38,459 nucleotides of DNA from Rectinema subterraneum (GCA_009768935.1 WESA01000026.1:1-38459), one strand, 5' to 3'; positions 8,057 through 16,282 are shown, counted from the first letter of the stretch. Numbers and translations: made by a program. The notes: generated from the letters alone by a model not told the origin.

Positions 8057-8881
8057 TTACCCTGCTATAATTTCTTTCGCTTTTTTATACACGGCGCGAC
8101 GGATTGCTTCATTCCGGATTTGCAGGGATCTGGCGGAAGCTGTCTTGCTTTCGGGGCTCTGCGCAAGCACCACGGCAGAAACCGTCTCCACGAATACAGA
8201 GCCAGCTACGACAGCATGAACGTAAGGTGCGACAGCGCGGGCTTGCGCGCCCGAACGAATGCCGAATCCGCCAAAAATTTTTGATCCGCCTTTGTTGACA
8301 GCGCTGAGAAACATTTTAGTATCAGCATTGATCTCGGTAGCAGCCCCGGTAATTCCCGCGCGCAAAGCTGCATATATGTATGGTCTTCCCAGAGCGATCA
8401 TTGCGGCGAGCCGGATAGGCTTCATGGAGGGAGCCGCGACTGGTATCGAGCATATAGCCCCAGGGATTTTCTCTGATGCAGCGACACAAGCTTGAGCTAA
8501 ACCCTCGTCGGCATCGAAAGGGAGGTCGGGGACAATGAGGCCAGCAGCGCCGGCCTTGGCTGCGGCATCTACGAAAGTCACAATACCGGGCGCGAAAACC
8601 AAGCTTGCGTACGTCATGACGAAAACAGGTATCTCCGGATAGGTAGCGTGCAGATCTGCAACGAGCGCCAATGATTCTTTTACTGAGCTGCCTTTTTCGA
8701 GCGCTGAAGAGCAGGCGTCACGGATAGTTGGGCCATCGGCGCTCGGATCGCTAAAGGGGATTTGAACCTCCAAGTAAGTAGCACCGCCTTCTACGAGCCC
8801 TCGTGCGGCAGCGCGGCATCCTGAGGCGTCGGGGTAGCCAGCTACGAGGTGAGCCATAAGAGGTATGCGTTCGACGCTCAT
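8057..8881 (-). CDS. trpA: tryptophan synthase alpha subunit
   Basis: Cleaves indole-3-glycerol phosphate to indole and glyceraldehyde-3-phosphate, and passes indole through a tunnel to the beta subunit. The 274-residue TIM barrel has normal length. The catalytic residues expected for the family are present, Glu38 in YLEVQIPFSDP and Asp49 in SADGPT. A glycine-rich phosphate-binding segment (GGFGIRSG) is present near residue 220. Its ATG overlaps the trpB stop codon (ATGA), so translation is probably coupled to give equal subunits. It is the last gene of the operon and ends only 21 bases from the convergent radical SAM gene. Confidence 0.96.
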   Translation of the reverse strand: MSVERIPLMAHLVAGYPDASGCRAAARGLVEGGATYLEVQIPFSDPSADGPTIRDACSSALEKGSSVKESLALVADLHATYPEIPVFVMTYASLVFAPGIVTFVDAAAKAGAAGLIVPDLPFDADEGLAQACVAASEKIPGAICSIPVAAPSMKPIRLAAMIALGRPYIYAALRAGITGAATEINADTKMFLSAVNKGGSKIFGGFGIRSGAQARAVAPYVHAVVAGSVFVETVSAVVLAQSPESKTASARSLQIRNEAIRRAVYKKAKEIIAG

Positions 8882-10158
8882 TTTTTTGCTCCTTGCGAGA
8901 CGTTCATTGCGACCAATTCTCTCTCAAGAAAGTCTTTCCATTCTTTTGGCCGAAGAAGGGGTGCGGTGATGAACAGATCCTTGTCTCCGCGACCAGACAT
9001 ATTGACGACGACAGCTTTCTCTGGTTGAAGTGAACGCGCAAGTGATAGTGCGGCAGAAGCCGCATGTGCACTTTCCAGTGCAAAGACAACCCCTTCTGTC
9101 TTTGCCAGGAAAGTCAAAGCCTCCAAGGCTTCGGTGTCGGTCGCGCGGCGGAATTCGATACGGCCGGAACGGCCTAGCGATGCAAGCTCTGGACCGATGC
9201 CCGGATAGTCGAGTCCGGCGGAAATCGAATGGGTTTCTGCGACCTGGCCATCGTCGTCCAGAAGAAACCGGCTTTTGTACCCGTGAACGATACCAGTGCG
9301 AGCTCCGTTGCCGGTCATACGGGAGGCGTGTTCACCCTTCCCCTGTCCGATGCCTCCAGCTTCCACCCCGACGAGCCGAGGAGTTTCATCATCAAGGAAA
9401 GGTTCAAAAAAGCCGATCGCGTTCGATCCACCGCCAACACAAGCCACCAAAACCTCAGGTGTTACACCACGTTCAGCTAGCTGTGCCTTGGTTTCACGGC
9501 CGATAACAGACTGGAAAACACGGACCATGTCCGGGTATGGAGATGGTCCGAGTGCGGACCCTATCAGGTAGAATGTGTTGCTGAAGCTCTCGGCCCAGTC
9601 GCGAAAAGCCTCGTTTATCGCATCCTTCAACGTCTTCGAACCGGAATAAACCGGCACAACTTTGGCACCGAACAACTCCATTGTCGCAACATTCGGTTGC
9701 TGGCGATCGACATCGATCGCTCCCATGTACACTACACATTCGATTCCGAGTTTGGCACAGGCTGCAGCTGTCGCCACACCATGCTGGCCAGCGCCCGTTT
9801 CTGCAATTATTCGTCGTTTGCCCATGCGCTTGGCCAATAGGGCCTGCCCCACTGCGTTGTTGATTTTGTGCGCGCCAGTGTGCGCGAGCCCTTCCATTTT
9901 GATATAAAGATCCGCGCCGCCCAGGAGCTTTGAAGCGTTAGAAGCGTACAGCAGCGGCGTAGGACGACCTATGAACTCGGAACGAATACGCTCCAACTCC
10001 GCATTGAACGAAGGATCTGCAATTTCCTCGAAAAAAGCTTCTTCGATCTCTTCAATTGCGCTCCGGAGAACTTCTGGCACGTAACGCCCGCCATAAGGTC
10101 CGAAGTAACCTTTGTCCGAACGGCGCGCCATTATTTTGTCGCTAGTTGGCATATTCAT
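8878..10158 (-). CDS. trpB: tryptophan synthase beta subunit
   Basis: PLP enzyme that condenses indole with L-serine to tryptophan. With the start chosen at 10158 it has 426 residues. The PLP lysine lies in HTGAHKINNAVGQA (about residue 98), followed by AETGAGQHGVATA and the glycine-rich cofactor loop CVGGGSNAIG. The reading frame is open further upstream to 10218, but AAGGAG lies just before the ATG at 10158. A second in-frame ATG at 10152 is an equal alternative. Either start overlaps the end of trpCF. Conserved sequence starts at MARRSDKGYFGPYGGRYVPE, typical of TrpB1-type enzymes that pair with TrpA. Confidence 0.95.
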   Translation of the reverse strand: MNMPTSDKIMARRSDKGYFGPYGGRYVPEVLRSAIEEIEEAFFEEIADPSFNAELERIRSEFIGRPTPLLYASNASKLLGGADLYIKMEGLAHTGAHKINNAVGQALLAKRMGKRRIIAETGAGQHGVATAAACAKLGIECVVYMGAIDVDRQQPNVATMELFGAKVVPVYSGSKTLKDAINEAFRDWAESFSNTFYLIGSALGPSPYPDMVRVFQSVIGRETKAQLAERGVTPEVLVACVGGGSNAIGFFEPFLDDETPRLVGVEAGGIGQGKGEHASRMTGNGARTGIVHGYKSRFLLDDDGQVAETHSISAGLDYPGIGPELASLGRSGRIEFRRATDTEALEALTFLAKTEGVVFALESAHAASAALSLARSLQPEKAVVVNMSGRGDKDLFITAPLLRPKEWKDFLERELVAMNVSQGAKK

Positions 10159-11659
10159 CGATCTCCTTGAAAAAAGCGGCCATAAGGCCGTGGTCTTTTT
10201 TTCCTTTTTCGACTTCAAGCTTGCTTGAAGCGTCGATCAGCTCTGGAGCGTACGATTTTAAGGCATGACCGACCGTGCCAACGCCCAAGCCGCCAGCAAG
10301 CCAGAGAAAACCGCGATCGGCCATGAATTTTGCGAGTTCCGCGGCTATCGCCATCCCCGTGCCCCCAGCTACATTCTCTGCGCGCGCATCCGCCAATATC
10401 CGCGGTTCACCGCTTCGCCGCAAAAGGTCGATTACTGCCAGATCCTCGGCGTTTCCGATGCGAGCGGCGGCGTAGCGTCCCGCTTTGCCCTCAAGTACAA
10501 CATCCAGAGCTGCAAGCGCAGCAGGCGTGCTTTCCCCATGCCACTGAATCGCGTCCAGAATCCCTTCCCGCGCGAGAGACAGCGCTGTTTCGGCTTTCGT
10601 AGAATGAATCTCAGTGATCACGCCAACCAGAAGTGGTTTTGGATCATCCTTGTCGGATAAATCCCGTTGCTGCTTGTACAAATATTGGTAAACCTCTCGC
10701 ACAACTTGTTTGGAAGCTGCGCGTGGGCTTTCGGCAAACACAAAGCCGAGCAAATCAGCACCAAGATCAGCGGCCAGGAGCGCATCTTCCGTCCGAGCCA
10801 GACCGCAAATCTTGACAAGGGATCGTTTCAGATTATTCACTCTAGTTTCCCTACGCTCGGCGATCCGTCGCCAGAAAATACCCGAAGCGTCTTCTTTCGC
10901 ACTCTGAAAACCATTTATAATGGCGGAAATTCCCCCAGGGTCTTTAATGGCAGCCTCCCCGACCAGGATTCCATCGAAACCGAGGCGGCGCGCGTAAGCA
11001 GCGGCCCCAGCAGAATCAATGCCGGACTCATACACGGCTCTGCCGGGAAGACGGGATCGAGCCGCGGCAGGAATAAGCGGATCGATAGCAAAAGTAGCTA
11101 AATCGCGCGCATTTGCGCCGGACAGCACCACTCCATCGGAGGCGGCTGCTGTGAGCTTTGCATAGTCCTCGTACTCGCGCACTTCCACGAAAGGCGTCAT
11201 TCCGAAGGAACGGCAGAGGGCGGCCATGCGGCGCAATAGATCGACGTCAAGAATTCGGGCTATCAGGAGCACAGCATCTGCCCCAGCGCGATATGACAGC
11301 TCGATTTCTTCTTCTTGCAATAGAAAATCTTTGCGAAGATACGCAAGTTCCGGACGCGCGATGGCAACATCGACTAAATCTTCCAACGATCCTTTGAAGT
11401 AGTTTCGTTCGGTAAGAACGGAAATGTTCCTCGCGCCTGCTGCAGCGTACGCAGCAACAAGTTTTCTAGGGTCCAGGTTTTGAACGATATCGCCCCTGGA
11501 GGGAGATGCGCGTTTGATTTCCAATATCGCAGCCGGTTCTGCAAGAAATGGAACGAGTGGCCTAAGACGCCGCGTTGGAATCCTCGATCCGAAACTCGGT
11601 CCAAACTTTGCCAAGTCTCGGCGTCTGTCGGCTACTATCTTCTCAAGAATGTCAGCCAT
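10142..11659 (-). CDS. trpCF: indole-3-glycerol-phosphate synthase / phosphoribosylanthranilate isomerase fusion
   Basis: A bifunctional 505-residue protein carrying two successive steps of tryptophan synthesis. The N-terminal TrpC barrel spans about residues 1-260, with EIKRASPSRGDI, the phosphate-binding region, and VYESGI. The TrpF barrel begins near residue 285 with VKICGLARTEDALLAADLGAD and ends with LAGGLGVGTV and LIDASSKLE. TrpF isomerises N-(5-phosphoribosyl)anthranilate, and TrpC closes the indole ring. The start at 11659 follows GGAG with a six-base spacer and overlaps the trpGD stop by eight bases. An upstream in-frame TTG at 11686 is less likely. The order C then F matches the E. 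coli fusion, but this fusion has arisen in several lineages. Confidence 0.95.
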   Translation of the reverse strand: MADILEKIVADRRRDLAKFGPSFGSRIPTRRLRPLVPFLAEPAAILEIKRASPSRGDIVQNLDPRKLVAAYAAAGARNISVLTERNYFKGSLEDLVDVAIARPELAYLRKDFLLQEEEIELSYRAGADAVLLIARILDVDLLRRMAALCRSFGMTPFVEVREYEDYAKLTAAASDGVVLSGANARDLATFAIDPLIPAAARSRLPGRAVYESGIDSAGAAAYARRLGFDGILVGEAAIKDPGGISAIINGFQSAKEDASGIFWRRIAERRETRVNNLKRSLVKICGLARTEDALLAADLGADLLGFVFAESPRAASKQVVREVYQYLYKQQRDLSDKDDPKPLLVGVITEIHSTKAETALSLAREGILDAIQWHGESTPAALAALDVVLEGKAGRYAAARIGNAEDLAVIDLLRRSGEPRILADARAENVAGGTGMAIAAELAKFMADRGFLWLAGGLGVGTVGHALKSYAPELIDASSKLEVEKGKKDHGLMAAFFKEIDEYAN

Positions 11660-13277
11660 GGTACGCTCCACCATCAGCGGCGGCAAAAATTCTTGCGGCC
11701 ATTTTCAGCTCCTCGATTTTAGCTGCAACGGCGCCTGAAGCGAGTGCCGCAGCGGCCTGCTTGGCGCCTTCCACTATGCTCTTTGTACGGCCAGAGATGT
11801 AGAGCGCAGCGCCGGCGTTGATGGCGGTAGCCGCTTCCAAGGCTGGATAGCCCTTCCCGTCCGCTAGTTCTAGCGCAAGTTTGGCATTGTCGTTTGCGTC
11901 TCCGCCCTTGAGTTCGTTGTGGTCATAGGTTCCAAAACCCTCGGCCTTTGGATCGAATACGTATTCCTTCACTATACCGTCTTCGGAAATCTCCACGATG
12001 TCGGTCAGCGCGCAAGGGGATATCTCGTCCATGCCGTCGCGGCTGCGCATGGTCATAACACGCTTAACCCCAAGGAGCCGTGCTGCTTCGGCAACAGGCC
12101 TCAGGAGCGCCTTGTCGTACACACCGATGATCTGGTACGAAGCATCGGCCGGGTTTGAGAGCGGGCCGACGAGATTCATGATTGTCTTGATCCCCAATGC
12201 TTTGCGGGCTGGCGCAGCGTGCTTCATTGCCCCATGGTAAAAAGGGGCGAATAGAAAAACGAAATTCGTCTTTTCCAAAAGAGTCTGTGCAGCGGCCACA
12301 GGAATGTTGACCGGAACACCGAGGGCCTCATAAAAATCGGCGCTTCCCGACTTGCTTGAAACTGCGCGATTTCCGTGTTTGGCAACAGGAAGCCCGCAAG
12401 CTGCCGCGGCCAGGGCTGCCATCGAGCTGATATTGAATGTTCCCATTTCATCGCCGCCGGTACCGCACGTATCAGTAACCGGAACCTTCGTGGTGAACGG
12501 CGTCTTCTTGCGGCGAAGAACCGCTGCGCACCCGGCAATCTCGACTGCTGCCGGGCCTTTGGCGGCAAAGGCTGTCAGCAGCGCAGCAGTCTTTGGAGTA
12601 TCAAGCGCACCATCAGTAAGCTCTTCCATAAAGGATTCAGCTGTTTCGCGGTCTAGGTCCTGCCTTGTCAGAAGCTTTTCTAAGGTAAATTTAAACGCGA
12701 AAGGTTCACGCCGGTAGGTCAGAAAAGCCTTCAAAAGAAGTTCGCCTGCCTCGGAGGCTATCGATTCCGGGTGGAACTGTACGCCTTCGATATTGAAGAA
12801 TGTATGCCGCACGCCCATGATGTCGCCATCTGCAGAGCGCGCAGTGATTTCCAGACAAGAAGGCAATGTAGCCTCATCAATCACAAGGCTGTGGTAACGG
12901 GTAAATACTGATTTGTTGCCTATTGTACGAAAAAGTCCCCTCCCGTCCAGCGAAATCTCCTCGGCGATTCCATGTTTAATATGCTTGGCTTGGATAATAT
13001 TGCCGCCGAACGCATAACAGATGGCTTGATGACCGAGGCACACGCCCAGTATCGGTATCTTGCCAGCAAAATGTTGTATCGCTGCGACGCTAATGCCCGC
13101 ATTCTCGGGTCGTCCCGGACCAGGAGAGATTACCAAGCGCTTAGGCTTTAATGCCTCTATGCCTTCTATATTGATTTCGTCGTTGCGGATGACAATTACC
13201 GGTTCATTTGAAAGCCGAGCCAGTAATTGATACAAATTATACGTAAATGAATCGTAATTATCGATTAAAATCGTCAT
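11652..13277 (-). CDS. trpGD: anthranilate synthase glutaminase / anthranilate phosphoribosyltransferase fusion
   Basis: A 541-residue fusion of two enzymes. The first roughly 190 residues are a class I glutamine amidotransferase that supplies ammonia to TrpE: the nucleophile Cys is in LGVCLGHQAICYAFGG, and the His-Glu pair is in GVQFHPESIASE. From about residue 200 comes TrpD, which adds phosphoribosyl pyrophosphate to anthranilate: DTCGTGGDEMGTFNIS and KHGNRAVSSKSGSAD are its PRPP- and anthranilate-binding motifs. AGAGG lies seven bases before the ATG, 15 bases after trpE. TrpGD fusions are known in enterobacteria and elsewhere. Coordinates show no frameshift. Confidence 0.95.
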   Translation of the reverse strand: MTILIDNYDSFTYNLYQLLARLSNEPVIVIRNDEINIEGIEALKPKRLVISPGPGRPENAGISVAAIQHFAGKIPILGVCLGHQAICYAFGGNIIQAKHIKHGIAEEISLDGRGLFRTIGNKSVFTRYHSLVIDEATLPSCLEITARSADGDIMGVRHTFFNIEGVQFHPESIASEAGELLLKAFLTYRREPFAFKFTLEKLLTRQDLDRETAESFMEELTDGALDTPKTAALLTAFAAKGPAAVEIAGCAAVLRRKKTPFTTKVPVTDTCGTGGDEMGTFNISSMAALAAAACGLPVAKHGNRAVSSKSGSADFYEALGVPVNIPVAAAQTLLEKTNFVFLFAPFYHGAMKHAAPARKALGIKTIMNLVGPLSNPADASYQIIGVYDKALLRPVAEAARLLGVKRVMTMRSRDGMDEISPCALTDIVEISEDGIVKEYVFDPKAEGFGTYDHNELKGGDANDNAKLALELADGKGYPALEAATAINAGAALYISGRTKSIVEGAKQAAAALASGAVAAKIEELKMAARIFAAADGGAYHG

Positions 13278-13292
13278 TTTTTTGCCTCTCGT

Positions 13293-14729
13293 TTACTTTC
13301 CGCCGCTGAGGGCTGCACGCAGAGCGGCGAGCTTCTCATTCGTCTCTTCCCATTCACGTTCGGGCTTGGAGCCATACACAATGCCTGCACCAGACTGAAG
13401 GTACCAACGTCCATCCTTCACCAGAGCTGACCGTATGGTGATGCACGTATCAAACCCACCCGCTGCGTCCAGGTAGCCAACTGCTCCTGCATAAAAACTC
13501 CTGTCCATAGGCTCAAGGTCGGAGATAATTTCCATCGCCTTGATTTTTGGCGCACCACTAACAGTCCCAGCGGGAAACGCTGATCGCAGAACATCCAAAT
13601 TCGTGTGGTCTTTAGCAGGGATACCCTCCACCTCCGAAACGATATGGATGACATGCGAAAAACGCTCTGGCTCGAAATTACGCGTCATGCGCACAGAACC
13701 GGGTGTACAGGCGCGGCCCAGGTCGTTTCGCGCCAAATCAACCAGCATAAGATGCTCGGCCCGTTCCTTGGGATCAGCAAGCAGTTCTTTCTCTAGTTCA
13801 ATGTCCTTATCAGGCGTGGAACCCCTTCGCCGGGTACCCGCAATAGGACGAATAGAGGCGACACCATTGCGCAGGCGGACCAGGCTTTCAGGGGAAGCAC
13901 CAACAAGTGCATAGGTTCCGAAATCGATATAGAACAGATACGGTGATGGGCTAGCCGATCGAATTCGTCGATAACCTTCTAGCGCGTCCAAACTCGATTC
14001 CACGACTAGTCGGCGAGAAAGAACAGCCTGCACGATGTCGCCCGCGATGATACGCTCACGGATTTTCTCAACTCCATCCATATAGACTCTCTTGTCAGCT
14101 TCCTCGTCGGAAATAACGTTAAAAGAAACAGCTTCCTCTGGAGGTGCCAAGTGGCTGAAATCTAAATCTGAAAGTCGCTTCTTTAAATCCCTGATTCGGG
14201 CGTCAAGATCGACCTCGTGCTCCGTATAGTTAAGAGCGATACCATGAATCGTATCGGTGAAATGGTCAAATACCAGGTACAGGTGGCCAACAATGAACTC
14301 AGCCTCCGGCACGCCTATTGCGTCGGGTTTGGCTGTAATCTTAACCGTGTCGCAGCGCGCCGCGAAATCGTAGCCGAGAAAACCTATTCCACTCGCGGGA
14401 ACAGGCAAGTGAGGCGCTACCCCTGCATTCTGGGAAGCTATATAAGAAAGAGCGTCAAGTATGTCATACTTTCCTTTGCGTCGCTCTGCTAATTCTGATT
14501 TGGGTGTCCATGGACGAGAGATGCCGTTGACCACAAAAGACACACCATCTCTTTCCTGGCGCACGCGGAAAGCCTCGTCGACGAGAAGTAGCGAATAGCG
14601 TTCGCGCCCCTGCTTGAACGACGCCGATTCCAAAATGGCCTTCGAACCCAGCTTCTTTGCCAGTGTAAACGGCGTAAAGCGTTCTCCCGGCATCGAAAAT
14701 ACGATCTCGTCCCCTCTCCGTCCGTTCAT
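13293..14729 (-). CDS. trpE: anthranilate synthase component I
   Basis: Converts chorismate to anthranilate using ammonia delivered by the TrpG domain encoded next door. The 478-residue protein has the chorismate-binding C-terminal half with IAGTRRRGSTPDKD, ELLADPKERAEHLMLVDLARND, and FPAGTVSGAPKIKAMEII, all characteristic of the family. The N-terminal part, which usually carries feedback inhibition by tryptophan, is present, but its LLES-type motif is reduced to AILESASF near residue 33. The start follows GGGGAG with a six-base spacer. It is the first gene of a five-gene operon with a promoter about 50 bases upstream. Confidence 0.95.
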   Translation of the reverse strand: MNGRRGDEIVFSMPGERFTPFTLAKKLGSKAILESASFKQGRERYSLLLVDEAFRVRQERDGVSFVVNGISRPWTPKSELAERRKGKYDILDALSYIASQNAGVAPHLPVPASGIGFLGYDFAARCDTVKITAKPDAIGVPEAEFIVGHLYLVFDHFTDTIHGIALNYTEHEVDLDARIRDLKKRLSDLDFSHLAPPEEAVSFNVISDEEADKRVYMDGVEKIRERIIAGDIVQAVLSRRLVVESSLDALEGYRRIRSASPSPYLFYIDFGTYALVGASPESLVRLRNGVASIRPIAGTRRRGSTPDKDIELEKELLADPKERAEHLMLVDLARNDLGRACTPGSVRMTRNFEPERFSHVIHIVSEVEGIPAKDHTNLDVLRSAFPAGTVSGAPKIKAMEIISDLEPMDRSFYAGAVGYLDAAGGFDTCITIRSALVKDGRWYLQSGAGIVYGSKPEREWEETNEKLAALRAALSGGK

Positions 14730-14761
14730 TTGGTACTCCCCAGAATGTTTCTATACATAGA

Positions 14762-14784
14762 TACATTGCTTGCAAGCGAATGTA
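14762..14784. promoter_or_regulatory. palindromic operator over the trpE -10 box
   Basis: TACATTGCTTG on the + strand is mirrored by CAAGC-G-AATGTA, giving 11-base arms with one unpaired base. The palindrome covers the trpE -10 hexamer and the predicted start of transcription. It does not match the E. coli TrpR operator core (CTAG), so the repressor is unknown. Confidence 0.55.
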
Positions 14785-14807
14785 CACAATGTTGTTGATT
14801 CTGTCAA
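14779..14807 (-). promoter_or_regulatory. trp operon promoter
   Basis: On the - strand, perfect TTGACA (14807-14802) is followed by a 17-base spacer and TACATT (14784-14779). Transcription would begin near 14772, giving a leader of about 43 bases. That is too short for a classical trp attenuator or T-box, so control is probably at initiation. Confidence 0.65.
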
Positions 14808-14962
14808 TAGAAACATGCTGGGGCAAGAGAAAGTTTTTCACTATAGATAGCGTCAAAGCAGTACCGTCGAAGCGCTTGTCGCAAATGGATTGCTGAAAGA
14901 AGTTGTCTATGGGGGCATGTATTCTATGTCTAGCGCTTTGGAAAATATTAGTGCAATAACTA

Positions 14963-14991
14963 TTGACATTTTGTCTATAGACAATTATATT
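14963..14991 (+). promoter_or_regulatory. padR promoter with palindrome in the spacer
   Basis: Perfect TTGACA (14963-14968), a 17-base spacer and TATATT (14986-14991) form a strong-looking promoter. The spacer contains a perfect 14-base palindrome, TTGTCTATAGACAA, at 14971-14984. Such a site between the two boxes is well placed for repression. Autoregulation by the PadR-like protein just downstream is the simplest reading. The rest of 14817-14962 shows nothing else that I can name. Confidence 0.65.
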
Positions 14992-15020
14992 CTCTTTAGA
15001 TCGATGCCAGGAGCAAAGAG

Positions 15021-15413
15021 ATGCCAGGTGGACCACATGGAAGATTCGGTGCAGGAAGAGGGATGGGGCGAGGCCCGGCAGGTCCCATGTTCCTTCAAGC
15101 ATGCCTCCTCGTTTTGCTGCATAAAGGCAAGAGCTATGGGTACAGCTTAGCACAAGATCTGAAGCAGTTCGGGTTCGACCCTGCGCGGATCGATATCAGC
15201 ATCATATACAGGGCTCTGCGCGGCCTGGAAATGCAAGGGCTTGTTGAAACTGCATGGGATGAGAACAGCCTTGGACCTCAGAGGCGAATGTATGAAATTA
15301 CCCCGCAGGGCGAAGCGGTGCTTTCTGCTTGGATGCAGAATTTGCACCAGAGGAAGCTCGAAATCGAAGCGCTGGAATCGGTCTATGATGAAGTGACGAA
15401 CAGGCATCCGTAG
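15021..15413 (+). CDS. PadR-family transcriptional regulator with Gly/Met-rich N-terminus
   Basis: A 130-residue small winged-helix regulator. Residues about 25-95 form the PadR domain: LVLLHKGKSYGYSLAQDL, then IYRALRGLEMQGLVETAW and RRMYEITPQGE. The C-terminus carries a short helix for dimerisation. The first 22 residues (MPGGPHGRFGAGRGMGRGP and on) are unusual, being rich in Gly, Arg and Met and resembling the start of the next gene product. AGGAG precedes the ATG by seven bases. The promoter upstream has a palindrome likely to be its own operator. PadR proteins often sense small aromatic or cationic ligands, but none can be assigned here. Confidence 0.88.
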   Translation: MPGGPHGRFGAGRGMGRGPAGPMFLQACLLVLLHKGKSYGYSLAQDLKQFGFDPARIDISIIYRALRGLEMQGLVETAWDENSLGPQRRMYEITPQGEAVLSAWMQNLHQRKLEIEALESVYDEVTNRHP

Positions 15414-15445
15414 GGATGACCTATAGATTTTTTGGAGGTACACAT

Positions 15446-15793
15446 ATGCCGTATCGTGATGGTACAGGTCCCATGGGGCGCGGTCCGATGACCGGCCGTG
15501 GGTTCGGGTATTGCGGCGCTGGCGCTGGCTTTGGTGCCGGCGCAGGTTTTGGTCCAGGTTATGGCATGGGCTATGGCCGTGGGTTTGGCAGAGGTATGGG
15601 TTTCGGCGCAGGATTTGGATGGAGAGCAGCCGCGTATGGAGCAGTTCCTTATGCAGTTCCCGCCGTTCCTACAATAGAAGCCCAAAAAAGCGCTCTTGAG
15701 TATGCGCAGAAAGCGCTCGAGCTGAGGCTCGAAGCTGTGAAGGCAGAGCTCGATGCGCTCAAGAAAAGCGAAAGCGAAGCGCCTAAAGCTTGA
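15446..15793 (+). CDS. DUF5320-like Gly/Met-rich small protein
   Basis: A 115-residue protein with an N-terminal MPYRDGTGPMGRGPMTGRG segment typical of DUF5320-type proteins, then a Gly/Phe/Tyr/Met-rich low-complexity region to about residue 60, and a charged C-terminal helix (residues about 75-110) that could form a coiled coil. There is one Cys in the low-complexity part (GYCGAG). GGAGG lies seven bases before the ATG; an in-frame codon at 15416 has no such site. It lies 32 bases after the PadR gene and is followed by a terminator. In other genomes such genes tend to sit near Fe-S or Mo/Fe-cofactor proteins (from memory), which fits the DUF59 neighbour. Molecular function is unknown. Confidence 0.75.
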   Translation: MPYRDGTGPMGRGPMTGRGFGYCGAGAGFGAGAGFGPGYGMGYGRGFGRGMGFGAGFGWRAAAYGAVPYAVPAVPTIEAQKSALEYAQKALELRLEAVKAELDALKKSESEAPKA

Positions 15794-15807
15794 TATCCCC
15801 CAGGAGG

Positions 15808-15850
15808 AGCGGGCTGTGCGGCCCAATGCTGCGCAGCCCGCTTTATTTTT
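15808..15850 (+). terminator. intrinsic terminator after the DUF5320-like gene
   Basis: AGCGGGCT at 15808-15815 pairs with AGCCCGCT ending at 15842, extended by GCG/CGC past a two-base bulge. The hairpin is followed by TTTATTTTT. It lies 15 bases past the stop codon. Confidence 0.8.
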
Positions 15851-15877
15851 AGTATATTCTTCTCAGGAGAATATACT
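15851..15877 (+). promoter_or_regulatory. hairpin around the ribosome-binding site of the DUF59-like gene
   Basis: AGTATATTCT (15851-15860) and AGAATATACT (15868-15877) are perfect 10-base arms around a seven-base loop. The AGGAG ribosome-binding site at 15865-15869 lies in the loop and the start of the 3' arm, three bases before the ATG at 15880. It could modulate translation, or act as a DNA operator. Confidence 0.5.
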
Positions 15878-15879
15878 AT

Positions 15880-16209
15880 ATGAGTACTTCTGAAAAATCA
15901 GATACCTCCGCAAGCAATATACCACCCAGCACTCAGCTCGCCCGGAAAATCATCGAACAGCTTTCCACGGTCATCGACCCCGAGTTGCAATCTGACATCA
16001 TGTCGCTGCAGCTGGTCGAAAACCTTTTTGTCGGCGAAGACGGCTCGGTTTCCTATACCTTCAGACCGACCTCATTTGCCTGCCCGTATGGCGTCAATCT
16101 GGCTATGGAAATCAAGAAAGCGATCGCTTCCGTCAAGGGTGTCACTCGCCAGGAAATCCATATCGAAGGGTTTGTGGCTGCAAAAGAGCTCGAAGAGCTC
16201 TTGAATTGA
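15880..16209 (+). CDS. DUF59/MIP18-family Fe-S assembly-like protein
   Basis: A 109-residue protein of the DUF59 (MIP18/PaaD-like) family, whose members help assemble or insert Fe-S clusters. The family pattern is visible in VIDPELQSDIMSLQLVENL (residues about 30-48), then FRPTSFACPYGVNLAMEIKKAI, where the Cys of the ACP segment corresponds to the conserved cysteine, and a C-terminal helix. It stands alone, without the Mrp/ApbC ATPase domain found in fusions. AGGAG lies ten bases before the ATG inside a hairpin. It is the third gene after PadR and the DUF5320-like gene, separated from them by a terminator. A role in metal-cofactor handling is inferred from family only. Confidence 0.8.
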   Translation: MSTSEKSDTSASNIPPSTQLARKIIEQLSTVIDPELQSDIMSLQLVENLFVGEDGSVSYTFRPTSFACPYGVNLAMEIKKAIASVKGVTRQEIHIEGFVAAKELEELLN

Positions 16210-16282
16210 TGTATATTGCAAAGCCCGCTGGATTAAGTGCGTGGGCCGCGCAGACGCATAAGATATGCCAGCCCGGCCTCTC

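Larger units (their letters stand above)
14745..14816. promoter_or_regulatory. outer inverted repeat flanking the trp promoter
   Basis: ATGTTTCTAT at 14745-14754 and ATAGAAACAT at 14807-14816 are perfect 10-base inverted arms. With one mismatch the match extends outward through CAG/CTG. The arms are centred 62 bases apart, about six DNA turns. One arm abuts the -35 box and the other lies in the trpE leader, so a protein dimer or a DNA loop could span the promoter. Confidence 0.5.

Noticed and set aside
14730..14830. T-box or trp attenuator before trpE
   Set aside because: The predicted leader is only about 43 bases, with no Trp-rich peptide and no terminator hairpin.
14464..15153. 229-residue frame across the trpE-padR intergenic region
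   Set aside because: It overlaps trpE and padR, ignores the clear promoters there and has no ribosome site or known domain.
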